Under the pieces are notes generated by a model. That model was given only the letters and a program-made list of their open reading frames with translations. It made no database searches and had not been told where the DNA came from. From the NCBI GenBank assembly GCA_963724945.1, contig CAVRWL010000003.1, forward strand, positions 1,240,001-1,304,000: a stretch of 64,000 bases of DNA, read 5' to 3'. This document shows positions 1 through 8,078 of the stretch, piece by piece. The position numbers and the translations under genes are program-made. This stretch comes from Hyphomicrobium_A sp963724945. GTDB lineage: Bacteria > Pseudomonadota > Alphaproteobacteria > Rhizobiales > Hyphomicrobiaceae. Within the stretch, counting starts at the first letter, position 1. The number at the start of each line of letters is the position of its first letter.

Positions 1-100
1 GGGAGTGCGGATAGACGCGAACCTCGGACGGAGCGGACCCGCCTGCGGCGCCGGCCTGCGGCACCGTCTCAACGCCAGTCGACGCCATAGCCCCTCCCCG

Positions 101-121
101 AGCCCTTGTTTTCGGGCTTTT
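101..121 (+). terminator. Possible rho-independent terminator
   Basis: AGCCC at 101-105 pairs with GGGCT at 114-118 around an 8-base loop and is followed by TTT (119-121). It lies just after the frame-1 stop codon at 88-90, where an upstream gene would end. The stem is only 5 bp, so the call is tentative. Confidence 0.4.
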
Positions 122-172
122 GCTCAGCTCGTAAACGTCGCCCCCCGTCGCAATATTCATGACACTGGCCTA

Positions 173-184
173 TGACAGCTGTCA
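173..184. promoter_or_regulatory. 12-bp palindrome upstream of thiS
   Basis: TGACAGCTGTCA is a perfect dyad about 107 bp before the thiS start, in the region where its promoter would lie if the upstream gene ends near base 90. It could be an operator for a dimeric regulator. I cannot name the regulator. Confidence 0.3.
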
Positions 185-290
185 ACGCGCGAGGCCGCGC
201 CGGCGGTCGCGCCTTGAGGTTTGCAAGCGAATTCTGTTGAATTGACTGCGAGAGCGGCAAACGTCGCCGCAACGCAACGAAGGAGGTCTC

Positions 291-512
291 GTGACGGCCG
301 AGGTGAAGCTTGCGCTCGCGCTCATCGTCAACGGCAAGCCGACGACGACGGCGGCGGCCACTTTGGCCGGGCTCCTCGGCGAGCTCGGCTATGCGGGCGT
401 GCGCGTTGCGACCGCGCGCAACGGCGATTTCGTGCCGGCGCCGGCGCGGGCGGCGACGGCGCTGCGGCCCGGCGACCAGATCGAGATCGTTTCGCCGCGC
501 CACGGCGGCTAG
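291..512 (+). CDS. thiS: Sulfur carrier protein ThiS
   Basis: Small ubiquitin-like sulfur carrier of thiamine thiazole synthesis. Its C-terminal glycine is adenylated and thiocarboxylated, and the sulfur is then passed to ThiG. The 73-residue length is slightly above the usual ~65, and the protein ends in the diagnostic Gly-Gly (72-73). The N-terminal stretch around LIVNGKP is typical of the family. The GTG start is set by a strong AAGGAGG ribosome site about 6 bases upstream. It lies 12 bp before thiG in a thiS-thiG-thiE operon; thiO and thiC, often part of this cluster, are not in the window. Confidence 0.93.
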   Translation: MTAEVKLALALIVNGKPTTTAAATLAGLLGELGYAGVRVATARNGDFVPAPARAATALRPGDQIEIVSPRHGG

Positions 513-524
513 GCTCAGGACTTC

Positions 525-1367
525 ATGAACGCCATCGAACCAGCGGCAAAGGTGTCGGGCGCGCTCACGCTCTACGGTGTCGAGCTGTGCTCGCGGCTTC
601 TGCTCGGCACCGCGCAATATCCTTCCCCGCACGTGCTTGCGCGCGCGGTGGAGGCCTCGGGCGCGCGGCTCGTGACCGTCTCGCTGCGGCGCGAGCAGGC
701 GCGCGGGCGCACGGGCGAGCGCTTCCTGGAGCTCATCGGCTCGCTCGGCGTGCGCGTATTACCCAACACCGCCGGTTGCCGCACGGTGAAGGAGGCGGTG
801 ACCACGGCCAAGATGGCGCGCGAGCTTTTCGCCACCGACTGGGTGAAGCTAGAGGTCATCGCCAACGACGACACGCTGCAGCCCGACGTGTTCGGCCTGG
901 TGGAGGCGGCGGCCATCCTGACGAAGGACGGCTTCAAGGTGCTGCCCTACACCACCGAGGACTTGTCGGTTGCCGAGCGGCTCGTTGACGCCGGCTGCGA
1001 GGTGCTGATGCCGTGGGCGGCGCCGATCGGCTCCGGCCGCGGGCTCGCGAACCCCTACGCGTTGAAAAGCCTGCGCGCCTACTATCCCAAGCTGCCGCTG
1101 ATCATCGACGCCGGCATCGGTGCGCCCTCGCACGCGGCAGCGGCGATGGAGATGGGCTACGACGCCATCCTGCTCAACACCGCGGTCGCCAAGGCCGGCG
1201 ATCCCGTGCGCATGGCGGCGGCCTTTGCCAAGGCGATCGAGGGGGCCCGCGCCGCTTACGAGGCCGGTCTCATAGGTATGCGCGATATGGCCGAGCCCTC
1301 GACGCCCGTCGCCGGCACGCCCTTTTTCGATCTCGGTGCCGCCCCCGGCCCGTCGGGCGATGAGTGA
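525..1367 (+). CDS. thiG: Thiazole synthase ThiG
   Basis: Forms the thiazole phosphate of thiamine from 1-deoxy-D-xylulose 5-phosphate, dehydroglycine and ThiS thiocarboxylate, on a TIM-barrel fold. The Schiff-base lysine is Lys108 in DWVKLEV. The LMPWAAPIGSGRG phosphate-binding segment (about 156-169) and the later IIDAGIGAPSHAA loop are both present. At 280 residues it is a little longer than typical (~255) because of a C-terminal tail rich in Ala, Pro and Gly. It starts 12 bp after thiS and its stop overlaps the start of thiE, so the three genes are probably translationally coupled. Confidence 0.96.
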   Translation: MNAIEPAAKVSGALTLYGVELCSRLLLGTAQYPSPHVLARAVEASGARLVTVSLRREQARGRTGERFLELIGSLGVRVLPNTAGCRTVKEAVTTAKMARELFATDWVKLEVIANDDTLQPDVFGLVEAAAILTKDGFKVLPYTTEDLSVAERLVDAGCEVLMPWAAPIGSGRGLANPYALKSLRAYYPKLPLIIDAGIGAPSHAAAAMEMGYDAILLNTAVAKAGDPVRMAAAFAKAIEGARAAYEAGLIGMRDMAEPSTPVAGTPFFDLGAAPGPSGDE

Positions 1368-1995
1368 GGCTGCCCCCGACGTCTTCTATCCGATCGTGCC
1401 CGACGCCCGTTGGCTCGCCCGCATCGTGCCGCTCGGGGTGCGCACCGTGCAGCTCAGGGTGAAGGAGGCCGGCGCCGACGAGGTACGCCGGCAGATCGCG
1501 GAGAGCTTGACTATCGCGCGGCAGTCGGGCTGCCAGCTGATCGTCAACGACTATTGGCGCGAGGCGATCGCGATGGGTGCCGACTATATACATCTCGGGC
1601 AAGAGGATCTGGCCGCGGCCGACGTCGGCGCCATCAAAGCGGCGGGCTTGCGCCTCGGGCTTTCTACTCACAGCGAGGATGAGCTCACCCGAGCGCTCGC
1701 CGCTGCGCCCGACTACGTGGCGCTCGGGCCCATCTACGAGACCAAGCTCAAGGTGATGGCGTGGGCGCCGCAAGGGCTTGCGCGTGTCGGGCAGTGGAAG
1801 GCGCTGATCGGGCGCATGCCGCTTGTCGCCATCGGCGGCATCACGCCGGAGCGGGCGTCGAGCGTCATTGCTGCAGGTGCACAGTCGGTTGCGGTGATCA
1901 CTGATTTTATGAGTGCGTCCGATCCGGAAGCGCGCGTTCGCGCATGGCTCGACTGGGCGGCGTGTGCGCGCGCAAGTGTCGGCGCTCTGCCATAG
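1360..1995 (+). CDS. thiE: Thiamine phosphate synthase
   Basis: Joins HMP pyrophosphate to thiazole phosphate to give thiamine phosphate. The 211 residues show QLRVK (31-35), IVNDYW (61-66), HLGQED (78-83), LGPIYETK (122-129) and the phosphate-binding VAIGGITPE (156-164). The ATG at 1360 lies inside the end of thiG (8-bp overlap), implying coupling. An in-frame ATG at 1336 is less likely because it sits deeper in thiG. The LGPIYETK segment replaces the more common GPIFPTxTK, a variant I associate with alphaproteobacterial ThiE. Confidence 0.93.
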   Translation: MSEAAPDVFYPIVPDARWLARIVPLGVRTVQLRVKEAGADEVRRQIAESLTIARQSGCQLIVNDYWREAIAMGADYIHLGQEDLAAADVGAIKAAGLRLGLSTHSEDELTRALAAAPDYVALGPIYETKLKVMAWAPQGLARVGQWKALIGRMPLVAIGGITPERASSVIAAGAQSVAVITDFMSASDPEARVRAWLDWAACARASVGALP

Positions 1996-2129
1996 ATCAG
2001 ATACAATTTGAAAAAAGGACGACATTGCCGCAGCGTCGGTGCTTGCGCTCGCACGGCCGCTAGCTTCAAATGCCCGACAACAATATTCGACACCGTCTCG
2101 GTTCTTGCCGGGCCGCAACGAGCGTGCAC

Positions 2130-3110
2130 ATGGCCTTTCGTTTCAAGCTTGCGGAGCCTTTCGAGGAAGGCTGCAAACGGATCGCTCGCGAGCAAATTGA
2201 GCGTGCGCAGTCCCAGCTCAAAGAAACGGGCGACCCGGTCGTCGCGGTACACGAGACGCGCAAATCGCTGAAACGCCTGCGCGCGCTTCTTCGTCTCATC
2301 CGCCCCGCGCTTGGCGAGGAGGCCTATCGCGCCGAGAACGCGCAGGTACGCGAGATCGGCCGCCTTCTGTCGAGCGCGCGCGACCGTGCCGTGCTGATCG
2401 AGACGGTCGCCAAGCTGGAGGCGTTGCCGGGCGTGGGCCGCAAGAGCCTGTGCCAGGCGGTGCGTGACGTGCTCAACGGGTCGAACGGCGGGGAGAGCCC
2501 GATGGTCGAGGCCGCGGCGATGAAGCAGGCGCAAAGCCATCTCGCCGAGGCCGGCAAGCGCTTCGGGCGGCTGCGGCTTGCGGGAAAGGGGTTCGAGGTC
2601 ATCGGTCCCGGACTCGAGGCCGGCTATCGCAAGGCGCGACGCGCCTTTCACGCCGCCTACGTGGAGCACACCGACGAATCCTTCCACGAGTGGCGCAAGG
2701 GCACGCAGCAGCACTGGCGGCACATGGCGCTCTTGTCGCGCGCCTGGATCGATTGCATGGCCGCACGCGTCGCCGAGGCGCGGCGGCTGTCGCAGGTCCT
2801 CGGCGACGACCACGATCTTGCGCTGCTCACAGCGTTCATCCGTTCCGAGCGAGCCTCGGGGATCGGGGCCGAGCGCGCCGCGATGGTCGAGAAGCTCGCG
2901 CATCAGCGCCAGAAGGAGCTGCGCGCGCTCGCGCAACCGATGGGACAGCGCCTGTTCGCGGAGGGCGCGCGAAGCCTGCACCGCCGCATGGCGACCTACT
3001 GGGAGGCGGCCGTCGCGCTGAAGGAGCACGAGCCGGAGAAGGAGGCCCCACCCAAGGCCGCGAGCCGGCCCTCGCCCCCGCGCCGCCGGCGCGCCGCGGC
3101 CCAGCCCTAG
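2130..3110 (+). CDS. CHAD domain-containing protein
   Basis: CHAD domains are alpha-helical, rich in conserved histidines and basic residues, and bind inorganic polyphosphate. The helical domain covers most of the 326 residues, with the signatures VHETRKSLKRLRALLRLIR near the start and HEWRKGTQQHWRHM mid-protein. No CYTH domain is fused. The C-terminal tail is Pro/Arg/Ala-rich. I chose the ATG at 2130 because MAFRFKL is where similarity to the family begins; an in-frame ATG at 2070 would add 20 unconserved residues, and neither has a strong ribosome site. It lies between thiE and hemH with no obvious functional tie. Confidence 0.85.
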   Translation: MAFRFKLAEPFEEGCKRIAREQIERAQSQLKETGDPVVAVHETRKSLKRLRALLRLIRPALGEEAYRAENAQVREIGRLLSSARDRAVLIETVAKLEALPGVGRKSLCQAVRDVLNGSNGGESPMVEAAAMKQAQSHLAEAGKRFGRLRLAGKGFEVIGPGLEAGYRKARRAFHAAYVEHTDESFHEWRKGTQQHWRHMALLSRAWIDCMAARVAEARRLSQVLGDDHDLALLTAFIRSERASGIGAERAAMVEKLAHQRQKELRALAQPMGQRLFAEGARSLHRRMATYWEAAVALKEHEPEKEAPPKAASRPSPPRRRRAAAQP

Positions 3111-3192
3111 CCCGGGCCCTTGCATCATCGCCGCGGGGGCGCGTATTCGCTAAGGTGCGCCGCGAACGCTTGGGCCGATCCCGAGGAGCCCC

Positions 3193-4254
3193 GTGAACGA
3201 GACGAAGACGCGCGCCGAGCTTAAGCCCGATCGCGGGCCGCTGCCGAGCGATCACCCGATGGTGACGCACGGGCGCATCGGCGTGCTTTTGTTGAATCTG
3301 GGCACGCCGGATGCGACCGACTACTGGTCGATGCGCCGCTACTTGAAGGAGTTCCTTTCCGATCGGCGCGTCATCGAGGTCCCGCGCTGGAAGTGGTGGC
3401 TGATCCTCAACCTGATCATTCTCACCGTGCGTCCGGGCCGCAAGGGCAAGGACTACGCCAAGATCTGGAACGAGGCGCGCAACGAAGGCCCTCTGAAGAC
3501 GATCACGCGCAGCCAGGCCGAGAAGCTGCAGACCGCGCTCGCCGGTGAAGCGGGCATCACCGTCGACTGGGCCATGCGCTACGCCAGCCCCTCGACCGCG
3601 AGCCGTCTGAAGGCGCTCGTGGACGGGGGCTGCGACCGCATTCTTCTCCTGCCCCTCTATCCGCAATACGCCGCGGCGACGACGGCGACCGCGTGCGACG
3701 AGGCCTTCCGCGCGCTCATAAAAATGCGCTGGCAGCCGGCGGTGCGCGTCGCGCCCTGCTATTACGACGATCCCGTCTACATCAATGCGCTTGCAACCGC
3801 CATGCGCCGCGACTTGAGCGCGCTCGACTTCGAGCCGGAGACGATCCTCGCCACCTTCCACGGCATGCCGCAGGCCTATCTTGAGGCGGGCGACCCTTAC
3901 CATTGCCAGTGCCAGAAAACCTCGCGTCTGCTGCGCGAGCGCCTCGGCTGGCCGCAGGAGAAGTGGCTCACGACCTTCCAGTCGCGCTTCGGCAACGATT
4001 CCTGGCTGCAGCCCTATACCGATGAGACGGTCAAGCTGCTGGCGGCCGGCGGCATCAAGCGCATCGCGCTCATCGCGCCCGGGTTCTCGGCCGACTGCCT
4101 GGAGACGCTCGAGGAGCTCGACAAGGAAAACCGCCACTATTTCCTCGAAGGCGGCGGCGAAAAGTTTGCCTACCTGCCGGCCCTGAACGACAGCGTGGAG
4201 GGTCTACGCGTCATCGAGGCTGTCGTTCGCCGCGAGCTGCAGGGCTGGATCTGA
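3193..4254 (+). CDS. hemH: Ferrochelatase
   Basis: Inserts Fe2+ into protoporphyrin IX, the last step of protoheme synthesis. The 353 residues include LLNLGTP (33-39), the metal-site His223 in ATFHGMP and Glu304 in PGFSADCLETLEE. The DPYHCQCQKT segment (about 234-243) is also found in other proteobacterial ferrochelatases. The GTG start has an AGGAG about 6 bases upstream. It converges on a lipoprotein gene 33 bp downstream. An opposing 433-codon open frame across this gene is a GC-driven shadow. Confidence 0.96.
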   Translation: MNETKTRAELKPDRGPLPSDHPMVTHGRIGVLLLNLGTPDATDYWSMRRYLKEFLSDRRVIEVPRWKWWLILNLIILTVRPGRKGKDYAKIWNEARNEGPLKTITRSQAEKLQTALAGEAGITVDWAMRYASPSTASRLKALVDGGCDRILLLPLYPQYAAATTATACDEAFRALIKMRWQPAVRVAPCYYDDPVYINALATAMRRDLSALDFEPETILATFHGMPQAYLEAGDPYHCQCQKTSRLLRERLGWPQEKWLTTFQSRFGNDSWLQPYTDETVKLLAAGGIKRIALIAPGFSADCLETLEELDKENRHYFLEGGGEKFAYLPALNDSVEGLRVIEAVVRRELQGWI

Positions 4255-4287
4255 CGGCGCGGCGGTGCTCTTGGCGCTCACGCCAGA

Positions 4288-4701
4288 TCAGTTCGCAAAC
4301 GCCTGACACGTGATGCCGTTGGGGCAGTTCGTGATCTGGTTGAAGTCCGGGAGCCACTTTTTGAAATAGCGCGTGACGGACCCGTACTCCGACGAAGCGA
4401 TGGTCTGCGACGAAGCGACGGGGCGCCCATCGGGGCCGACCGGTGTCGGCGACACGATGTCCTGCTCGGCCGGTTCGGCGCGCGCAGCCGCAACGACGGT
4501 GGGCTCCTGCGACTGGACCGGGGCGCTTGCCAAAGTCGTGGGCTTGCGCACCGGTAGCGGCACGCTCTGTCCAGCACGCGCGAGCCGCGCGGCAGGCTCT
4601 CCGATGGTGACGGTTTGGAACTCGGGCACAGGTGGCTCGGACTGCGAGCAAGCGGCGAGAGCGAGGGCGAGAAAAAGTGTGCTCAGAGCGGCAGGGTTCA
4701 T
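4288..4701 (-). CDS. Putative lipoprotein, function unknown
   Basis: 137 residues with a short hydrophobic signal sequence ending in the lipobox LAAC (Cys18), so it is probably lipidated and anchored in the membrane. The middle is a low-complexity Pro/Ala/Val-rich stretch. The C-terminal 40 residues contain two cysteines (CPNGITC) that could form a disulphide. I do not recognise a family. It is transcribed alone, convergent with hemH and divergent from qmcA. Confidence 0.7.
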   Translation of the reverse strand: MNPAALSTLFLALALAACSQSEPPVPEFQTVTIGEPAARLARAGQSVPLPVRKPTTLASAPVQSQEPTVVAAARAEPAEQDIVSPTPVGPDGRPVASSQTIASSEYGSVTRYFKKWLPDFNQITNCPNGITCQAFAN

Positions 4702-4913
4702 GGATCATCCATCAGCTGAATTGCGAGCGGTGCTCGTTAATGCAGTGAAAGCGGATGCAACCCAAGACGGTTGGGCGTGGCGCTTTTGCCATTTCCACGC
4801 TGTTCCATAAGTAACTGCTCTTAAAGAAGTTTTTAACCACATGTTTTCATCTGTCGCCTAGCGTGTCGTTGGGCCCGTGTGTCCATTTTGTCGTTCGCCT
4901 CAAAGGTCCTTGC

Positions 4914-5900
4914 ATGGGAACTGATCAGCTTTCTCCGCTCTCAGGCGGCTTCGAAATCCTCGCCGTGCTTCTCATCCTGCTCGCCATCGCGGCCTTGTGG
5001 TCGACCGTCAAGATCGTGCCGCAGGGCAAGAACTACACGGTGGAGAACTTCGGGCGCTATACGCGCACGCTGCAGCCCGGCCTGCACATCCTCATCCCCG
5101 TGATGGAGCGGGTCGGGACCCGCATGAACATGAAGGAGCAGGTGCTCGACATTCCGAGCCAGGACGTCATCACCCGCGACAACGCCATGGTGCGCGTCAA
5201 CGGGGTCACCTTCTTCCAGGTGCTGAACGCCGCGCGCGCCGCCTATGAGGTCGACCAGCTCGAGCCCTCGATCATCAATCTCACCATGACCAACGTGCGC
5301 ACGGTCATGGGCTCCATGGACCTCGACGAGCTCTTGTCCAACCGCGACAAGATCAACGCCCAACTCTTGCACGTCGTCGACCAGGCGACGGAGGCCTGGG
5401 GCATCAAGGTCACCCGCATCGAGATCAAGGACATTGATCCCCCGCGCGACCTCGTCGACAGCATGGCGCGCCAGATGAAGGCCGAGCGCGAGAAGCGCGC
5501 GCAGATCCTCGAATCTGAAGGCCTGCGCCAGGCCGCGATCCTGCGTGCGGAGGGCGAGAAGCAGGCGGTCGTGCTCGAGGCCGAGGGCCGGCGCGAGGCG
5601 GCATTCAAGGACGCCGAGGCGCGCGAGCGCTTAGCGGCTGCCGAGGCCAAGGCGACCGAGCTCGTCTCGCAGGCGATCTCGGCGGGAAACGTGCAGGCTA
5701 TCAACTACTTCGTCGCTAACAATTATGTGAAGGCGCTGCAAGCGATCGCGTCGGCCCCCAACCAGAAGGTCATTATGATGCCGCTCGAGGCCGCTTCCGT
5801 GATCGGCTCGGTCGCGGGGCTCGGGCAGATTGCCGCCGAGGCGTTCGGCAGCGGCCAGCCCGCGGCGCCGCGGCCGCGCGGCAGCGTGCCGCCGGCATAA
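4914..5900 (+). CDS. qmcA: SPFH (stomatin/prohibitin) membrane protein QmcA
   Basis: Band-7/SPFH scaffold protein of the inner membrane, thought to organise membrane microdomains and to work with NfeD partners. One N-terminal membrane segment (about residues 10-30) is followed by the SPFH domain (VPQGKNYTVENFGRY through DIDPPRDL) and then an Ala/Glu/Arg-rich coiled coil (AEREKRAQILESEG onward). I chose the ATG at 4914; a GTG at 4863 would add 17 residues unlike the family. Two nfeD-like genes follow at once (62 bp, then a 14-bp overlap), the expected qmcA-nfeD operon with an extra copy. Confidence 0.93.
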   Translation: MGTDQLSPLSGGFEILAVLLILLAIAALWSTVKIVPQGKNYTVENFGRYTRTLQPGLHILIPVMERVGTRMNMKEQVLDIPSQDVITRDNAMVRVNGVTFFQVLNAARAAYEVDQLEPSIINLTMTNVRTVMGSMDLDELLSNRDKINAQLLHVVDQATEAWGIKVTRIEIKDIDPPRDLVDSMARQMKAEREKRAQILESEGLRQAAILRAEGEKQAVVLEAEGRREAAFKDAEARERLAAAEAKATELVSQAISAGNVQAINYFVANNYVKALQAIASAPNQKVIMMPLEAASVIGSVAGLGQIAAEAFGSGQPAAPRPRGSVPPA

Positions 5901-5962
5901 GCGTTGCGGTCCGGCGCCCGGCGCTTTGCTATGCTGGGAGAGTTGATTGGGAGATGTGAGCG

Positions 5963-6418
5963 ATGCGGTTGACCGAATTCTTCTGGAGCATCGGGGCCTG
6001 GAACTGGTTCATCCTCGCCGTTGCCCTGTTCGTGCTCGAGACGATCGTCCCCGGCGTGCACTTCATCTGGTTCGGGCTTGCCGCGGTCATCATCGGCATT
6101 CTGGCTTTCGTCTTTAACATCGCGTGGGAGTGGCAGTTGATCACCTTCGCCATCATTTCCTGCATCACGGTCTTCTTCGTGCGCCGCTACGCCGCCCCCG
6201 ACGTCAGCTCCAGCGACGAGCCCGACCTCAACCTGCGTGCCGAGCAGTACGTCGGGCGTGTGGTGATGGTCGAGGAGGCGATCAGCGGCGGGCGCGGCAA
6301 GGTGCGGGTCGGCGACACGGTGTGGGCCGCCCAGGGCATCGATGCTCCCATTGGGGCACGCGTGAAGGTCACGGGGACGCGCGGCACAGTGCTGGTGGTG
6401 GAACATGCCTTCGCCTGA
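5963..6418 (+). CDS. NfeD-like membrane protein (copy 1)
   Basis: Short NfeD/YbbK-type partner of QmcA. There are two or three hydrophobic segments (about residues 12-35 and 38-70), then a C-terminal OB-fold NfeD domain with LRAEQYVGR, GRGKVRVGDTVW and VTGTRGTVLVVE. At 151 residues it is the usual short form without the serine-protease domain of long NfeD proteins. A GAGATGTGAGCG stretch precedes the ATG. Its last 14 bases overlap the second nfeD-like gene, so the pair is probably co-translated. Confidence 0.9.
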   Translation: MRLTEFFWSIGAWNWFILAVALFVLETIVPGVHFIWFGLAAVIIGILAFVFNIAWEWQLITFAIISCITVFFVRRYAAPDVSSSDEPDLNLRAEQYVGRVVMVEEAISGGRGKVRVGDTVWAAQGIDAPIGARVKVTGTRGTVLVVEHAFA

Positions 6419-6827
6419 TCAAGAACAGCCATCGGCGTTTACGTGGCTCACGGCCACCGCGAGCCTGCTGTTGCCCGTGCTCGGCGTCATCACCGCCCTC
6501 ATCGGCGTCTTCGAGGCCGGCCTCGGGCATCCCGCCGGATGGTACTGGATCGGCGGCGGCATCATCCTGATCCTTGCCGACATGCTCATCGACACGGCGT
6601 GGGGGCGGTCCGCCATCAGGGCGAGCGATGAGCCCGACCTCAATCGGCGTGGCGCCGAGCTCATCGGCCAGTTCGTCACGGTGACCGAGCCGATCGGCAG
6701 CGGGGGGCGGGGGTCGGTGCGCGCCGCCGACACGGTGTGGGCGGCGGAAGGTGCCGAGGCCGCGGCGGGAACGCGCGTCAAGGTCGCGGGCGTCAAGGGA
6801 ACGGTGCTTATCGTTGAGCGGATCTAG
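6405..6827 (+). CDS. NfeD-like membrane protein (copy 2)
   Basis: 140 residues with the same plan as the preceding gene: membrane segments at about 15-35 and 45-62, then an NfeD OB-fold domain. The block SDEPDLN-RRGAELIGQFV and the closing VKGTVLIVE closely parallel the first copy (SDEPDLNLRAEQYVG, RGTVLVVE), so it looks like an old tandem duplication. The GxW in the OB domain is kept (ADTVWAAEG). It starts inside the 3' end of copy 1 and ends 36 bp before the convergent kdsD stop. Confidence 0.85.
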   Translation: MPSPDQEQPSAFTWLTATASLLLPVLGVITALIGVFEAGLGHPAGWYWIGGGIILILADMLIDTAWGRSAIRASDEPDLNRRGAELIGQFVTVTEPIGSGGRGSVRAADTVWAAEGAEAAAGTRVKVAGVKGTVLIVERI

Positions 6828-6862
6828 ACCGCGATCGCCACGGACCTCGTCGGTCGTTGGCT

Positions 6863-7888
6863 CTAGGCGATCCCTGCGCGCAACAGATCGTGAATGTGCA
6901 CGATGCCGACCGGCTTGCCCTTGGCGACGACGAACAGCGCCGTGATGCGCGAGGCGTTGATCAGCTCCAGCGCCGCCGAAGCGAGCATCTTCGGCGTCGC
7001 CGTCTTGGGCTTGCGCGTCATGACGTCGGCGGCCCGCGCGCGCACGAGGTCAGCGCCCATGTGACGGCGCAGGTCGCCGTCGGTCACGATGCCGATGAGC
7101 TTTCCTTTGGCATCGACGATGCCGAGGCATCCGAAGCTCTTCTGCGTCATGGTGACGAGGGCGGCGCTCATGGGCTCGCTGTCGCGCGCGAGCGGCAGCC
7201 GCTCGCCCTTGTGCATCACGTCGGCGACGTACTTGAGGCTCGCGCCGAGCGAGCCGCCGGGATGAAACGTCTTGAACTCGTGCGCGGTGAAGCCTCTCGC
7301 CTCCAGGAGCGCGATGGCGAGGCAGTCGCCGAGAACCAGCTGCATGGCGGTCGAGGTGGTGGGGGCGAGCCCGTGTGGGCAGGCCTCCTTGAGCCGCGGC
7401 AGCTCCAGAACGATGTCGGATTGCTGGCCGAGCGCGGAATCGGCGCGCGACGTGACCGAGATCAACGGAACCGAGTGGCGCCGCGAGTAGGTGATGAGCG
7501 GCTTCAACTCGACAGTCTCGCCCGACCAGGACAGCGCGAGAAGCACGTCCTCGGGGGTGATCATCCCGAGGTCGCCGTGCGAGGCCTCCGTCGGGTGCAC
7601 GAAGAACGCAGGCCGCCCGGTCGAGGCGAAGGTCGCAGCGATCTTCTGGCCGATGTGCCCGCTCTTGCCGATACCGGTGACGATGACACGGCCGCGGGCC
7701 CCGCGCAGAAGCTGCAACGCCGCCCCGAAGGGCCGGGACATGGGGCCCGCGAGCGCCTCGCGCAATTGCGCGAGCCCCTCGCACTCGAGGTCGAGAGTGC
7801 GCAAGGCAGATGCAACCGGCAGGCGGCTCAAGCGCCGCTCGCCTTCGATGCTCTTGAACTTCCGTAAGGGCCCGCCGGCCGCCGTCAT
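6863..7888 (-). CDS. kdsD: D-arabinose 5-phosphate isomerase (KpsF/GutQ family)
   Basis: Interconverts D-ribulose 5-phosphate and D-arabinose 5-phosphate, the first step towards Kdo for LPS. An N-terminal SIS domain (about 45-190) contains VTGIGKSGHIGQKIAAT and the downstream STASTGRPAFFVHP-like segment, with the conserved histidine in EASHGDLGM. Two CBS domains follow (about 210-335). At 341 residues it is the usual full-length form. It fits the other Kdo and lipid A genes in the window (waaA, lpxK, msbA). It is transcribed alone, facing away from the outer-membrane barrel gene. Confidence 0.93.
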   Translation of the reverse strand: MTAAGGPLRKFKSIEGERRLSRLPVASALRTLDLECEGLAQLREALAGPMSRPFGAALQLLRGARGRVIVTGIGKSGHIGQKIAATFASTGRPAFFVHPTEASHGDLGMITPEDVLLALSWSGETVELKPLITYSRRHSVPLISVTSRADSALGQQSDIVLELPRLKEACPHGLAPTTSTAMQLVLGDCLAIALLEARGFTAHEFKTFHPGGSLGASLKYVADVMHKGERLPLARDSEPMSAALVTMTQKSFGCLGIVDAKGKLIGIVTDGDLRRHMGADLVRARAADVMTRKPKTATPKMLASAALELINASRITALFVVAKGKPVGIVHIHDLLRAGIA

Positions 7889-8078
7889 GGCTCGTATCCC
7901 CCGACGCCTCAGCGAAGCATGGCTAAAAGTTTCTTACAATTTCCGGGGCCTGTCCAGCAGACAGGGCCATCCCGACCCCCCCTGCCCCCTAACCTAAACA
8001 GAGCGTTAACCGACGTTCCTTAGGCTTTAGCGCACCGTTCCGGCGTTCGCGTGACGATTAAGTCCATGGGAGCGCTTG

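Larger units (their letters stand above)
1..290. other. Region upstream of thiS; no confident gene
   Basis: No recognisable gene. Frame 1 is open from the window edge to a TAG at 88-90 and could be the arginine-rich C-terminal tail of an upstream + strand gene, but the peptide matches nothing I know. It is followed by a hairpin at 101-121 and a perfect palindrome at 173-184. I looked for a TPP riboswitch, which often precedes alphaproteobacterial thi operons, and did not find its conserved blocks; if there is one it lies further upstream. Confidence 0.5.

Noticed and set aside
120..290. TPP riboswitch upstream of thiS
   Set aside because: The conserved CUGAGA and related blocks are not found in this stretch.
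69..632. 187-codon minus-strand frame at the left edge
   Set aside because: It overlaps thiS and thiG on the other strand and is Arg-rich low-complexity sequence.
1734..3128. 464-codon minus-strand frame across thiE and the CHAD gene
   Set aside because: No recognisable motif and no ribosome site; opposes two recognised genes.
2836..4137. 433-codon minus-strand frame across hemH
   Set aside because: hemH on the other strand has all catalytic motifs; this frame has none and is a high-GC shadow.
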